Below, piece by piece: positions 1-10,933 of a stretch of DNA of 64,000 bases. How positions within the stretch are numbered: the stretch's first letter is position 1; every line of letters starts with the position of its first letter. The translations under genes were made by a program, and so were the position numbers. Under the pieces are notes generated by a model. The model saw only the letters and a program-made list of their open reading frames with translations, was not told the origin of the DNA and searched no databases. This DNA comes from Brachionus plicatilis (Eukaryota; Rotifera; Eurotatoria; Ploima; Brachionidae): assembly GCA_010279815.1 (NCBI GenBank), contig QEOQ01000707.1, forward strand, positions 366,299 through 430,298, written 5' to 3'.

Positions 1-401
1 AATTTTTTTTCTTTATTAAGATTATTTAAAAATTCTGTTTTTTTCAATTAATACATATTTTATGAATAATATTTAAGACAAACTTGAAAACAAGCTATTA
101 TTTTAAATATTTAAAAATATCCAATCAGAAACTTGTATTTTAGACAAATTTGAAACACCCGCCATATTTGAATATTGTTTATGCATAGCTAAAATTGTCA
201 AAGTAAATAAATTTTTTTTTTCAATAACTTAGACTTGATGCACATCAGACATTTAAAAATTAATTATTATTTTTTCTTAATTGTAAGATTTTTCTAAAAT
301 AAAATATTATGAACATTATACTTTTAATACATATAAAATCAAAATTATTTTATACAGAAAGAATAAAAAAAATTAATTTTTTTAAGAAATAATTTATCAA
401 T
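1..401. other. A+T-rich non-coding flank, nothing recognised
   Basis: Homopolymer-rich A+T sequence upstream of the decayed CACTA transposase. I see no ORF, no RNA gene and no convincing terminal inverted repeat that would mark the transposon end. Confidence 0.6.
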
Positions 402-2725
402 ATGGCTAAAAAATTTCGGCGAAATTATTTATGTCTAAATTCTACAGATCTGATTCCAAGAAAATCTCAACATTTGTTCACCTTGAACCCGGCACTTGGA
501 TCTCAGTCATTAAAAGAACCCATGGATTTTCTAAAAGTTGTAGAAAGTCAAAAAATTAGTGGAAGTTGTCAGTCTTTTACGCAATATGCTCATTTTAATG
601 AATCCGAGAAGAATAATAAAGTGAGTCAGTCACCACTCGTTCAACAAACCGAGGAAGTGATTTCGGAGCCAAAATCACTCCATAATGAGCATAAAGACCA
701 AAAATTGCGTATTTGCTTATCGATTTACAAACTCTACATAAAAAACAAAATGACCAAAACTTGTATTAACGACGTGATAAAGCTAATAGGAATTTTAAGA
801 TCAGATGTTAAAATTCATGCATGTATTGACGAAATTGTCCTTTACTTATCCAGAAATGAAAAAAATCAGATTGGCGTTCAACCGTATGACTTTTGCAATT
901 TGTGCCGAAAAACAAAAAAAACTTCAAACAACTCCACCCAAAAATGTGACAACTGTTCAAGTGATATGTCAAAATTTTATCACATCAAAATTTTCGATCA
1001 GCTAAAAAATATTTTCGAATCTTCCGAGCATTTACTAAACAAATCAACCATCACTCATTCTGAGATATATTCAAAAATCAAACTTCAAGAAAAAGGTGAG
1101 TTTTATACTTTTACTTTCAAAACTGATGGCATTAGTCCTTTTAAATCATCTAAAACATGTATTTGGCCTATTTATTTAGTAATAAATGAAATCGAGATTA
1201 AGTATAGATTTAACTTTTCAAATATCATTTTAGCAGGTATTTTCGTAGGCCAAAATAAGCCCTGCTTTTTAAATTATCTGAAACCAATAATTAATGAAAT
1301 TAAGAGCCTAGAAAAAGGTGAGGTAATAAGGATTAAGAATGAATTCAGACTTGTGAAATTTTTTTTACTTATGCTGTAGTAGATAAACCAGCTTGCGCTT
1401 CGTTGCTTAATTTTAAACAATTTAATGGAAATTATGGCTGTACTAAATGTTATCAAAAAGGACAAAATTTATCTCCTAAAAAAAAAGGTACAGTCCATGT
1501 ATATCCCTACCAAAATTATAATCATGAAGGACCACTACGTTCACAAAATTCTTACCATAAGGATCTAATACATGTAGTTACAAATAATCAAGCATTTCGT
1601 GGTATTAAAGGTTCTTGTATTTTAGATGAGCTTAAATATTTTTTGCCTATTGAAGGTACGATGATAGACTATATGCATAGCATATTAGAAGGTGTTATAA
1701 GAAAACTAATTGAATATTGGTTTTTACCGGGATTTTCCAAGCAACCATTCTCTCTGAGACCACATTTAGAAAAAATTAATGAAAACTTTCATAAAATAAG
1801 GATTCCAAAATATGTCCCAAGAATACCTAGAGACTTAAATAGTGTTAAATATTGGAAAGCTAGTGAATTTTTGTCACTCATTCTTTTTTACGCTTTACCA
1901 ATATTTAGAGGAATAATGAATTTAGACCAGTTAAACCATTTAATAAATCTGGTCGTTGTCATAGAAAATTTACTATTGAAACAAGTAAATACTAGTTATT
2001 TAGAAGATATTAAAATTTTGTTAAGTGATTTTGTTAGGGATATGTCAAAATTCTACGGACCAAATTCAATGTTATCTGGCGTTCATGAACTTCTACATTT
2101 GGTTAGAGATATAAGAAACATAGGCAATCTAAACGAATTTAACTGTTTTCCATATGAAAACTTAAATAGAGAACTTTTACTTTTAGTCAAAGGCAAAAAT
2201 ATAATAGGAATTGAAATAATTAACTCATTTAAGGCTCTAAAAAATGTTGACTAAATTAAAAACATTAGTTCAGAAATTTTTAATGAAGAGATTGAGTTTA
2301 AATATTTATTTGGTAAGAAGATTAATTGTCAGCTTATCGAAAAAGAAAATAAGTACTTGAAAAATAATATTAATAGTTTCACAATACATAGTTATTGTAA
2401 GTTTAATAATATTTTCTTTTCTTCTTTGTGTTATAAGAAAACTAAACGTCTTGACCACTGTGTAAAATATGATAAAAAATTTGGTCTTTTTAAGTTTTTC
2501 ATCAAAACCTCAAAACAATCTTATGCATTTTGTTATGTTCTGTCTGCTTTACATAATCCATTTTATAACCCTAAATTTCCTTTTTTAAAATCATCAACTA
2601 CTATCTGCCATCAGACTGACAATATTTTCCTTGCTCCTATAGATCAATTGCAAAAATGTGCACTAATAAATGCCAACGACGTTATTTATGTTTGTGAAAT
2701 GAATACATCTCATATCTTTAGTTAA
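402..2725 (+). pseudogene. Decayed CACTA/EnSpm (tnp2-family) transposase
   Basis: Three consecutive open segments (402-1379, about 1382-2254, 2255-2725) read as one tnp2-like transposase. The first carries a C-x2-C...C-x2-C zinc-knuckle motif (CNLC and CDNC, near residues 166-185). It then has the family's TDGISPF Asp motif, the PIYLVINEI stretch and NIILAGIFVGQNKP. The second continues with DKPACASLLN, NGNYGCTKC, and EGTMIDYMHSILEG, which matches the conserved DYMH motif of tnp2 transposases. Two lesions are visible: a one-base frameshift at the T8 tract near 1359-1366, which joins the first two segments, and an in-frame TAA at 2252-2254, after which the frame stays open to 2725. So few lesions suggest fairly recent inactivation, unless they are assembly errors. 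The family call rests on recognised motifs, not on a search. Confidence 0.72.
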
Positions 2726-3191
2726 TTCGGACTTTAGATAAATTAAAACTAAAATTAAATAAATTTCTTTAATGGATAAAAAAAAAGCAATTTGATAGAT
2801 ATTAATTTTTTTTAGGTTTCATTTTATTAATTTTATCTAGAAAAAATTTATTAACTAATTAATTTCTATGAAGTCGGAAAATTTCTTTATTTTAATCCAA
2901 TTTTTTTTATCACTTAGGTCTAAAAATATAAAAAGTTGATAATTAACTGACTAATTATATCAAAAAAGCCTAAACATGAATTTTAATCCTTTTATGAAAC
3001 TACAATTGTAAAGAAGGCTTCATATTTTTTTTTTCAAGTTAGCAACTTCCTTCCTTTCTTTTTCACATCATGAATTAGTATTGGGTATAGTGATACTTAT
3101 AAAAAGAGAAATCAATCTTTAATTATTTTATTGTATAAAATTGAAAATAAAATAAATAACTTTTTAAAAAATTCATCATTAATCTAAAAAA
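2726..3191. other. Non-coding A+T-rich spacer
   Basis: Poly-A and poly-T rich spacer between the CACTA relic and the BEN-like relic. I see no feature in it. Confidence 0.6.
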
Positions 3192-4285
3192 ATGGCAAAT
3201 AGTATAGAAAAAACGCATGCGATTGTACAATTTGAAGAAAATGGACAAAAAATTTTTTCTGTAATCATGATCAATGATGTTTTTCTTAATGATAATGATG
3301 AAGAAATTTTGATTGAACAATCGTATCAGTTTAAACTAAAAAAGAAGAAAGGCTCCGATGTAAGCTCAGGAATAGTGAAGTACATAGGCCCTAAAAATAT
3401 TTGTGAGAAAAATTTAACTAAGATAAGTACTTATAAAAAATACAGTCCTCAAAAAAACATAAAAAATAGCACTTGTAAGAGCTCAATTAGTGTAAGTAGG
3501 CAAAATAATGAACGGATAAAAAAAATTCGTCGTATAAAAATAGTTCCTTAAAAAATGGCCATAAAGAAAATGAAAGCTTTGATGAAAATGAAGATGAAGT
3601 TGAGTTACATCATAATTTAAAAAATACACCAATACATAATGAATATGATAGGAAACTAAATGAAAGAGATGAATATATAAATGACTTAAAGAAAAAACTA
3701 TAAAACAAGGAAAGTGAAAACAAAGAATTGATAGAAAAAATAGATACATATAAACAATTGACGGGTAAATTTAAAATTTTTCAAATTTTAATGTTATTTT
3801 ATCACTATTAAAATTTAAGATCCTTCATTCATACAAAATATATTACCATTGTGCGTGCAAATACTAAAATATGTAGGTTCTGAAAAAGAGTTTGAAGAGA
3901 TAAGGAAATTTGGGACGAACACTACAGAAATACTTATTCACAATAGCTACGAAGGAATCTATATGCACAAAAACTTGTTTAATCGAATTAAAATAATAAT
4001 TGAACAGAAACAAAGTGGCACATCAATATTTCGAGTAATGGCGAAAGCACTTGTTCCTGATGCTGATGTTTGGGCAAAAAGTACAGGATCAAAAATGGAC
4101 CAGAACAATCCAGCTCTAAGGGCTGCAAAAGGTAAGAATTTCAAAGTTTTTGGTACTAACATTTTCATTGATTGTTTTTTTAAGATTTTTTGTTTGATCA
4201 GAACATTGGAATCAATGAATCAATGTACAAACTAGTTCTACGTGAAATTTGTTCGGAATGCAAGACTGAAACCGAAAAAAAATAA
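3192..4285 (+). pseudogene. Decayed multi-exon gene, BEN-domain-like C-terminus
   Basis: Coding-like sequence starts at ATG 3192. The first 119 residues end at 3551 because of a +1 shift near 3530. In the shifted frame a hydrophilic coiled-coil-like stretch continues to about 3764, with one internal TAA after LKKKL. A GTAAAT donor at 3765 and a TAG acceptor ending at 3876 join in phase. The next exon (3877-4131) contains GTNTTEILIHNSYEG and VMAKALVPDADVWAKSTG. A 53-nt intron (4132-4184, GTAAG...TTAAG) leads to a last exon, 4185-4285, ending at TAA. The pattern, a charged or coiled N-terminus followed by a domain with a late ST-G motif, resembles BEN-domain proteins, but this is a weak family call. 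The shift and stop make a broken copy likely. Confidence 0.45.
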
Positions 4286-4611
4286 ACTGAATTTTTATTT
4301 TAATATTAATATTTTTTTATAAACAAGTTAAAAACTTTAAATTAATAATCTAAATTTTAATAAATATTTTTTTTATAAATCATTTTAAAATTTATCTAAT
4401 GATTAAAATAAAGTTCCCCTACGAATCGATTTCGTAAAATAATTGCGAAAAATTTTCGAAATATTTGGCCATCTTTGATGTTTTTTTTTCGAAAATTAAT
4501 TTCGAAAATTTTTCTTTTTTTTTTCAGTTATTGATTTGACTGGGTTATTTCAAAAATCTTCTCTTAAAATACATTAGTACGAAAATACCGGATCGATCGA
4601 AAAAAAATGGT
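4286..4611. other. Non-coding spacer, several TTCGAAA-rich patches
   Basis: A+T-rich spacer. Around 4440-4510 the TTTCGAAA motif recurs in both orientations (local dyad symmetry). No gene is seen. Confidence 0.5.
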
Positions 4612-4814
4612 ATGGATAAATTAAAAGTTGAGTTCCCACACATAATTGATAAAATTAAAGGTAATTTATTTAATTAATTTAAAAAGTACTAAAACCAAAA
4701 TTTGATTAAATTACAGAAGTATTTGAGAAGGAATATATGGTGAAAAAAGTACATGACTGGAAAAAAATGTGGAATTACTGCGTAAACGTCAGAAAAAGAC
4801 TAAGAAACAGCTAA
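4612..4814 (+). CDS. Small spliced coding fragment, possible BEN-like gene 3' end
   Basis: ATG at 4612 opens a 49-nt exon (MDKLKVEFPHIIDKIK). A 56-nt intron follows (4661-4716, GTAATT...TTACAG), then exon 4717-4814 ending in TAA. The spliced frame stays open and gives about 48 basic residues ending KMWNYCVNVRKRLRNS. Short canonical introns of this size also occur in the neighbouring broken gene and in CCNY and CWC25. That argues the piece is a real exon pair, either a tiny gene or the 3' end of a duplicated neighbour. The basic C-terminal helix resembles the tail of BEN-like proteins, but I cannot assign a function. Confidence 0.35.
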
Positions 4815-4961
4815 CATAGAATACTAGGAATATTTTGAAAGACTTTAAAAATTTTTAAATAGAATTTATAAATTTATATGTTAAATAAAAAAAATTAAAA
4901 TTTGTTTCTTTTTTTTATATATGAAAAAAATTTAATTTACTAAAAAAGATATATTAAAAAA

Positions 4962-5222
4962 AACGGTTCTGTCTGTCGGTTCAGTTGGTCGGACGGTAAA
5001 GTTGGTCGGACGGCTAGGTCAGACGGTACAGTTGGTCGGACGGCTAGGTCGGACGGTACAGTTGGTCGGACGGCTAAGAAGGCTGCTAGGACGGACAGTC
5101 ACTGTTGTTCGGACGGACGGCTAAGAAGGCGGCTTGGACGGACAGTCACCGTTGTTCGGACGGTCGGTTACCGTTGACCGGACAGCACCAGTCTCCATTT
5201 TGATATGTTGACGGACGGTCGG
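4962..5222. repeat. G+C-rich minisatellite (CGGACGG-based)
   Basis: Imperfect tandem array built on GTTGGTCGGACGGCTAGG-type units of about 30 bp, with derived longer units that add AAGAAGGC and GGACAGTCAC. It is an abrupt G+C-rich island in an otherwise A+T-rich region. The flanks are poly-A and poly-T. Confidence 0.8.
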
Positions 5223-5322
5223 TCGGTGAGCGTTACGTTTTTCTTAGAACCGCTGTAGTTCTCGAATTTTAATGTTTTCAAATAAAATTTTATTATTGTT
5301 AATTTTTCCAAGTTATTTGGTG

Positions 5323-5990
5323 TTAATCTAGAACGATGAGGTTAAATATTAAAAAGATAGAAAATAATCGTTCAACTGGATCATATGTAGCTGGAATACT
5401 TAGAAATTTAATTGCTAATCGATACATTCCAGGAAAAACAGATTTCATTTTTCTCCTAAAACCGTTTACATCTAGATCAGCATCGTACTCAATTTCTTCA
5501 TAATATTTATATTCTTTCGCAAAACATTTATTTTGATATGAATTTCTTGTACTAGCTGAAGTAGGGATGTCTGTTTGCATAGTTAGATCATTTTTATTTT
5601 TTTGACATGATAAATTTAATTTTGGTTAATTAGTTCCCATTCGCTCTTGATTTACTCTTTATAACATGAACGAAAATTGTCTGCATCAGTTTCAATCAAA
5701 TTTGTAGACTCAAGCCACTAAAACTTAAAACTTTTACCAAGGAAGGTTGCAATAAACCAACAACAATCATAAAAAATTCCAGATAAAGGCAGATCATAAA
5801 TATTTGAGAATATTTTATCGAAACGATCATTCATCTCTTTTTTAGAATCTTCAACTTAGGTTTTTGAACATTGTTATTAATTTCTACCTCTTCAAGATGG
5901 TTAAAAAGTTGTAAAATACCAGGAATTGCTAAACTAAGAGATGAAAAAAATTCTCCTAAAATTGTAAATTTATGAATTTGAGCATGTTTA
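5323..5990 (-). pseudogene. hAT transposase relic, C-terminal region
   Basis: On the minus strand, 5580-5323 encodes the hAT dimerisation-region signature FPGMYRLAIKFLSIPATYDPVERLFS, quoted here only in part: LAIKFLSIPA then ERLFS. Upstream on the same strand (5990-5700), broken frames give LHKF-like and PLSGIFYDCCWFIATFLGKS, matching the hAT block before the dimerisation domain in which the transposase folds around its acidic residues. Frameshifts and stops separate the blocks. The N-terminal BED finger and catalytic parts are not seen, so this is a decayed 3' remnant. Confidence 0.7.
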
Positions 5991-7276
5991 AAAAATAAAA
6001 GGAACACAAAATCAGAGTTTTTAAAGATTCTTAAAATTTAAAAGTCAAATCAATACGCTATATTTGAATTTTTTGGTGTTCCATTAACTAATTTTACAGG
6101 CGATCGTTTTTTAAAATCTTTTAGATGACTTTAAAATAAAATTAAAAACAAGTCAAAAGAATTATATTATAAAAAAAAATTTAAAGTCAGTGATTTGTAA
6201 GATTCTTATACTCTGTAGATTTTTAAGCCATTTATAATTCTTATACCACTCAATCCTAAAATGTCGATTTTATTTATCTAACTTTGGCTCAAAATCTGTA
6301 GGTTGATTAGGGCCAACTTTCTTGTTGATTAACCGGAGCTCAGAACGAGAGACCACGTTTTTTAGAAGCAGTTAAGTTACCCAAATACAGTATTTATCCG
6401 TCAAGAAAAAAAAAACCACATTAAAAAAATAAGTATTTTCTTGTTAAAAACTAGATTTTTAATTAAGTTATTTCTTTCTAAATTTATTTAATTTTACTGA
6501 TGTTCATACTAAAAATTATTTTTATATAAAGAGGATTATAGACAATCATTATCGTAATGGATTATGGATTATCAAATAATCATTAGAACAATTTATATTT
6601 AATTGAATCATTTAGACCTCGATTCGTACAATCATCCATCATATCAATTCCGTTAATTGACCCTGCAACATATATAATTAAATTTGTATATATTATAATT
6701 TTTTTCCTATTTAAAGAGTTAAAAACTAAATTTCAAAGACAAGGAATAACATCAATTATACCTTTATAATAACTAGCTACCAAAATTCTAAATTAATAAA
6801 AATCTTTTAAATAAAAATAAGCCTCATGTTAATATTCATTACTCAACTAAACTTCCTGGCCTTTTGAATATTCATTCGAATATGAAAGTGTTAAAAGAGA
6901 TTCATCATTTCATCATTCATCAATACATAATTAATATAAAAACATTGGCGGCGCCAAAATATCTCAAAAGATGGGATGGACCGCCACACTTCGCCATAGC
7001 GTAGCTACGCCACTGCCGATATTCAAATCCTCTAATTTTATTTTAAGAATGGTTCTTTAAGTTTTTAATTCACTATTCCATCTCACTTCAATTGGCTTTG
7101 GTATCATATTATACTTTTATTCAGATAAAAAGCCAGCAAATATCTTTTTTTGTCTAGATTTATTTCCTATCTTAAAGCATTTCGTTAAAAGTCTTTTTGC
7201 GTTGAACCTTTTTAGACTTTTTTGATAACCAACTGAAGAGAATAAGCAAAACATCTTAGATGAAGACCATTAGTAG
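5991..7276. other. Spacer between hAT relic and LTR-like element
   Basis: Mostly A+T-rich. Two less A+T-rich patches stand out: about 6290-6360 and 6945-7020 (GGCGGCGCC and TAGCGTAGCTACGC, the latter a short dyad). They look like fragments of repeats I do not recognise. I see no intact gene. Confidence 0.45.
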
Positions 7277-7571
7277 TGTAATATTTCTGAGTCTGCTGGT
7301 AGACTTTTATTTCCCAGTCAGACTTCTCAAGTCCTATTCTAGACTCGAGGGTTTCGGATCAACAAAATAAGGTTTTTTATAACTTTATTGGGACACGAGG
7401 TCCAAATCCAAAACAAAAAAAAACAGAACGAAAATTAAATTATATCAAAAAAAACTAAACTAAAAAAACTAACAACTCATAAACTAAACTGAAAACATAT
7501 ATATAGTAAATTGTACATGTGAATGCAAGCTTCCAGTTGTGCAAAACAAACTTCTTTTTTGAGACGTCTAC
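7277..7571 (-). repeat. LTR-like direct repeat, downstream copy
   Basis: Highly similar to 8801-9097 over its first 150 bp or so, which share CTAGACTCGAGGGTTTCGG and GGACACGAGGTCCAAATCC, and then diverged. Both copies end with GACGTCTAC. The minus strand holds AATAAA at 7388-7393 or so, a possible poly(A) signal. Confidence 0.65.
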
Positions 7572-7596
7572 ACAACTTACCCTTAAAAAACAAAAT

Positions 7597-8292
7597 TTAT
7601 GGTGGGGTGTCTTCGTCACTGTCCAATCTAAATGCCAACCGCTTCCTACTCTCCTCCTTCTCCTCTTGGATTTTCTTTAATGGCCAATCCATCATGCGGA
7701 ACTCCATCCCGAACCTCATTCGGCTTGGGTCAAGTTCATTGAGCTCCTGTAGCGCCGCTCCTTTTGATTGATTTTCAATCCTGTTTGGCTTATAATACCA
7801 GTCTCTCCCTTGATTTGAAGTCGGTGTGCTTAAGCTTTCTGGTGTTCCAATTCCAGACGTCTGGGTTGTTAATGTGCCGTCTGTACTTTCTGGCGTTTTT
7901 CGCCTCTTTGTTTCAATGTATGATGTCCTTGAGGTCTCCATTGAGTTTTTAATGTCTAACCTGTTTGTGTTAACATTTGAGCATACGAAGTCTTGAGGTT
8001 TGTTATTGATATTGCCAATCAATTGATCGAGTCTCGCGTCGATTCTGTTGAACTTGTCGTCAAAAGTTTTGTTCCAACGTCTTGTTCCATACCACGTGCT
8101 GATCACTATGATGCTGAATAGTGTCGCTATGAACCCGATGTAATAATCGGTCCACGTGGCTTTCATTATCTTCAAATAGTGTTCGAACCACGATTTTGGT
8201 ACCACGACGTCTTCAACCACCTTCTTTGTTTCTCTCGGTGTTCCGAACAAAGCTGTTGCTATGATCGGCAGGAGTTCCAATTTTTCGTCCAT
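7597..8292 (-). CDS. Single-pass membrane protein ORF inside the LTR-like element
   Basis: 231 codons from ATG 8292 to a stop at 7597. Residues about 48-68 (YYIGFIATLFSIIVISTWYG) form one clear transmembrane segment flanked by aromatic and basic residues. There is a short N-terminal part before it. The tail is long, hydrophilic and Ser/Thr/Pro/Glu-rich, and ends in acidic residues. A short amphipathic stretch follows the membrane segment (FDDKFNRIDARLDQLIGN) and could self-associate. Codon use is less A+T-biased than the surroundings, suggesting recent arrival. By position, between LTR-like repeats, it could be the remains of an envelope-like or accessory protein, but I see no family motif. 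Function unknown. Confidence 0.6.
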   Translation of the reverse strand: MDEKLELLPIIATALFGTPRETKKVVEDVVVPKSWFEHYLKIMKATWTDYYIGFIATLFSIIVISTWYGTRRWNKTFDDKFNRIDARLDQLIGNINNKPQDFVCSNVNTNRLDIKNSMETSRTSYIETKRRKTPESTDGTLTTQTSGIGTPESLSTPTSNQGRDWYYKPNRIENQSKGAALQELNELDPSRMRFGMEFRMMDWPLKKIQEEKEESRKRLAFRLDSDEDTPP

Positions 8293-8377
8293 TAGGATGG
8301 CTATTTCCTAGAGTTTCCTTTTTTGGTACGCTGATTAAAAAGGATATGATAATAAACCACTACACAGTTGTTTACAA

Positions 8378-8681
8378 TGACGTCACGTCGCTGCGTCCCT
8401 GGTCTTGTAATTATTAAACTCAACAACAGTTAAAGATTCAGTCTTTCTCTTTTTTTCTTTTCACTCGTGTTTCCAATACTAAATCGCTCAGATAGACGTC
8501 TCGTCGCTACGTCCCTAGTCTAACTGATTTCCAATTGATTTTCTTTAATTTTTTCTCCACGTGAATCGCTAAATCTATAGTCGATTCGCCAAATCAGATC
8601 ACCCTTATGTGGTTTTTTACACGTGTATTCAGTCTTGCACAACTTTGATTGTTAGACGTCTCGTCACTGCGTCCCTAGTCT
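8378..8681. repeat. Three copies of a 28-bp motif
   Basis: GACGTCTCGTCGCTACGTCC followed by CTAGTCT occurs at 8494-8521, with close variants at 8378-8406 and 8654-8681. The spacing is irregular, about 115 and 160 bp. The outer AGAC...GTCT and the internal GACGTC give dyad symmetry. The copies lie in the leader of the LTR-like element, between the putative primer-binding site and the ORF, where packaging or regulatory motifs would be expected. Confidence 0.7.
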
Positions 8682-8785
8682 AGACAAATCCACTTGCTGC
8701 TTCAGCAAACTGGCCTACACTACCACCTGAGTTCTTTCTGTCTCGTGAGTTCGTTCCGAACGTTTACTGTTTGTAAACTGTTCAG

Positions 8786-8799
8786 CAAATTGGGCACCA
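8786..8799 (-). promoter_or_regulatory. Putative tRNA primer-binding site
   Basis: The minus strand reads TGGTGCCCAATTTG one base after the CA end of the LTR-like repeat. A start in TGG next to an LTR is the usual position and form of a retroelement primer site. Which tRNA it would pair with is not determined. Confidence 0.4.
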
Positions 8800-8800
8800 C

Positions 8801-9097
8801 TGTGATATTTCTGGGTCTGCTGGTAGACTTTAATTTCCCACTCAGACTTCTCAAGTCCTATTCTAGACTCGAGGGTTTCGGATCAACACAATAAGGTTTT
8901 TTACAACTTTATTGGGACACGAGGTCCAAATCCAAAACAAATAAATATATAAACAAAACAAAATTAAATTATAACAAAAAAAAACTAAACTAAAAAAAAC
9001 TAATAACTCTTTTTAACCAAAACTGAAAAACATATAAATAAAAACAAAACAACGTTTTTTTGAGCAAAACTGACTTGCTTTTTGTTGGACGTCTACA
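8801..9097 (-). repeat. LTR-like direct repeat, upstream copy
   Basis: Partner of 7277-7571, with the same TG start and AATAAAG on the minus strand. Similarity fades toward 9097. Confidence 0.65.
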
Positions 9098-9246
9098 GTA
9101 GCTTGTGATGATAACTGACCGAATGAGTCGAAATTTATATTATCTTCTTCTCCGTTTAGCGATTCTTCATCTGCAAGATCATCTGAATCAATAAGAATTT
9201 GATTTGTGTCTTGCCCAATTTTAATTGAGTTCGTCATAGTATACAT
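9013..9246 (-). CDS. Short acidic hypothetical protein overlapping the LTR-like repeat
   Basis: 77 codons from ATG 9246. The N-terminal half is acidic (DSDDLADEESLNGEEDN) and the last 20 or so residues are aromatic and read into the LTR-like repeat, so the C-terminus is probably accidental. It may be the 5' piece of a gene truncated by the repeat. No homology recognised. Confidence 0.25.
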   Translation of the reverse strand: MYTMTNSIKIGQDTNQILIDSDDLADEESLNGEEDNINFDSFGQLSSQATVDVQQKASQFCSKKRCFVFIYMFFSFG

Positions 9247-10933
9247 TTTTTGAAATTAGAAAAAATAATTAAAATAGTTCAAATAAAAAGCCAGTCTGTA
9301 TTTAGTTCTAAATTTCTGTTGATAAAATTTTTTTTTATTATTTACTCATAAATATTTACACGATCTACAGCTTTCGTCTGTGCTAGTTTTATCTATTAGA
9401 AATTGCATCTTACTAAGATAAGAAATAAGGAATTAATATAAAGAGAAGCATAAACTTGATATGTTTTACCCTGGCAATGAAGGAACTTTGAAAATAAGTT
9501 TAAGTTTCTGTGTCTCATGATTATTTTAAGGCAAATTATTCATCCATCAAAATTGGAGTTTTTTAAATTTTAACAATAAGTCATTATTTTTTACATTTAA
9601 GAAAAATCTAGGAATTATATTATTTGTTTCTTAAGCTGAGATATTTTACAATTAGCGCTTTAAAAATTATTAATTAATTTGAATAAATTAATAATTGATT
9701 AGATTTTTATTAAAATTTCTAAAAAAAAAAAAAAATTTATTTAAAAAATCATATATATATAATAGCATCTTTGTATAAAAAAATAATCTTTATTTGAAAC
9801 ACTATATTTAATTTAAATGAAGCGACATTTTAAAAATTTCTCCAAATAATTCAAAAATAAAATATATCTCAACAATCGCACATTTTCAATGCATTTTCAA
9901 AATTGTATTTTAAATTTTTTTAAGGCATAATAGAACAAATGTATCTTGATTTTCTGAGAATTTTTATTTTTTTATCCAACCTGTAAGGACTGTTGTAAAT
10001 TAATTTAAATCTCGATACCTTTTAGTTCTATATTAAAATAAAAGTTTAAAATCGAAAGAAAAATCAAAATCTGTTATATAAAAGTTATTTATAACATATA
10101 ATTCCGATACAAATAATCTTTACTTTATTATTCTAAAATATTATAAGTCTCATCAAGTCTAAATGGCAAACTACAGAGTACAATTAAGGATTTGAAAATG
10201 AAGAAATTTATATTCTGTTGTGAGAGGTCTTTTTTTCATCACTGCTGCACATGGTGGTTTTTTCATAAACAATCATGTGCAGTAATGTCAAAATCACAGA
10301 ACATGGTCGTTAATTGGAACCAAGCAATCAAGCAAAAATTTTAATCATCATTTTTCCTTTTTCTTCTTATTGAGAGTTAATAAGAATTATTAAGAAAAAA
10401 TTGCTTGATTATAAAAGCTCGCACATTTATGAATTGGACTAAATAAGGCACAGTCTATACCTGTAAAAGATTCTGTTCGTATAATCGACTATAACTATTC
10501 GCTTTCTTTAGTCACGCATAGCTATCACCTCTTTTTTATTTAAGAAATCAGAGATTGCAATCAATTTATATTCAAAGTGTCAATCAATCGAGCAATCCTT
10601 TATAAAACTTTTTATTTTCTTAAATTATATGAAATAATTTGTAAATTTTATTACATAAAAAATATTTGAAAAAAAAAGTTATTTTAATTTTAAATATTAA
10701 AAATCAAAATAATTTTGCATCAATATTACTAAAATTTAAAGTTGATTTGTTTATTATTTTGTCAAAAACTCAAAACTATTTAGTTTTATTTAATTTTCTA
10801 ATAATACTTCAATTAAATATTTTTTTTAGAAATATTTCACTTAATAATAAAAAAAAGCTTTACGAAAATGTCAGCTCAGAAGCTTACCCTATCTGAATCA
10901 TCCTCTGTGATTTAACTTCAAAAGAAACAAAGA
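9247..10933. other. Non-coding A+T-rich stretch
   Basis: No gene seen. A short imperfect dyad, CACTGCTGCACATGGTG facing CATGTGCAGTAATG, lies at 10239-10287 and may be a relic transposon end. The rest is poly-A and poly-T rich sequence. Confidence 0.5.

Larger units (their letters stand above)
7277..9097 (-). mobile_element. LTR-like non-autonomous retroelement
   Basis: Two direct repeats (7277-7571 and 8801-9097) flank about 1.2 kb. Read on the minus strand, each repeat contains AATAAAG and ends in CA (plus-strand TG at 7277 and 8801). Immediately inside the upstream repeat, the minus strand reads TGGTGCCCAATTTG (8799-8786), which looks like a tRNA primer-binding site because it starts with TGG, complementary to CCA. 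A purine run (AAAAAAGAAG, minus strand near 7560-7551) could be a polypurine tract. The interior has three 28-bp repeats and one ORF. No reverse transcriptase, integrase or gag is seen, so any mobility would need help from another element. The LTR reading is inferred from structure. No clear target duplication was found. Confidence 0.5.

Noticed and set aside
8378..8681. CRISPR-like array (three 28-bp repeats with spacers)
   Set aside because: Only three imperfect copies, unequal spacers (about 87 and 132 bp), a eukaryotic context and no cas genes.
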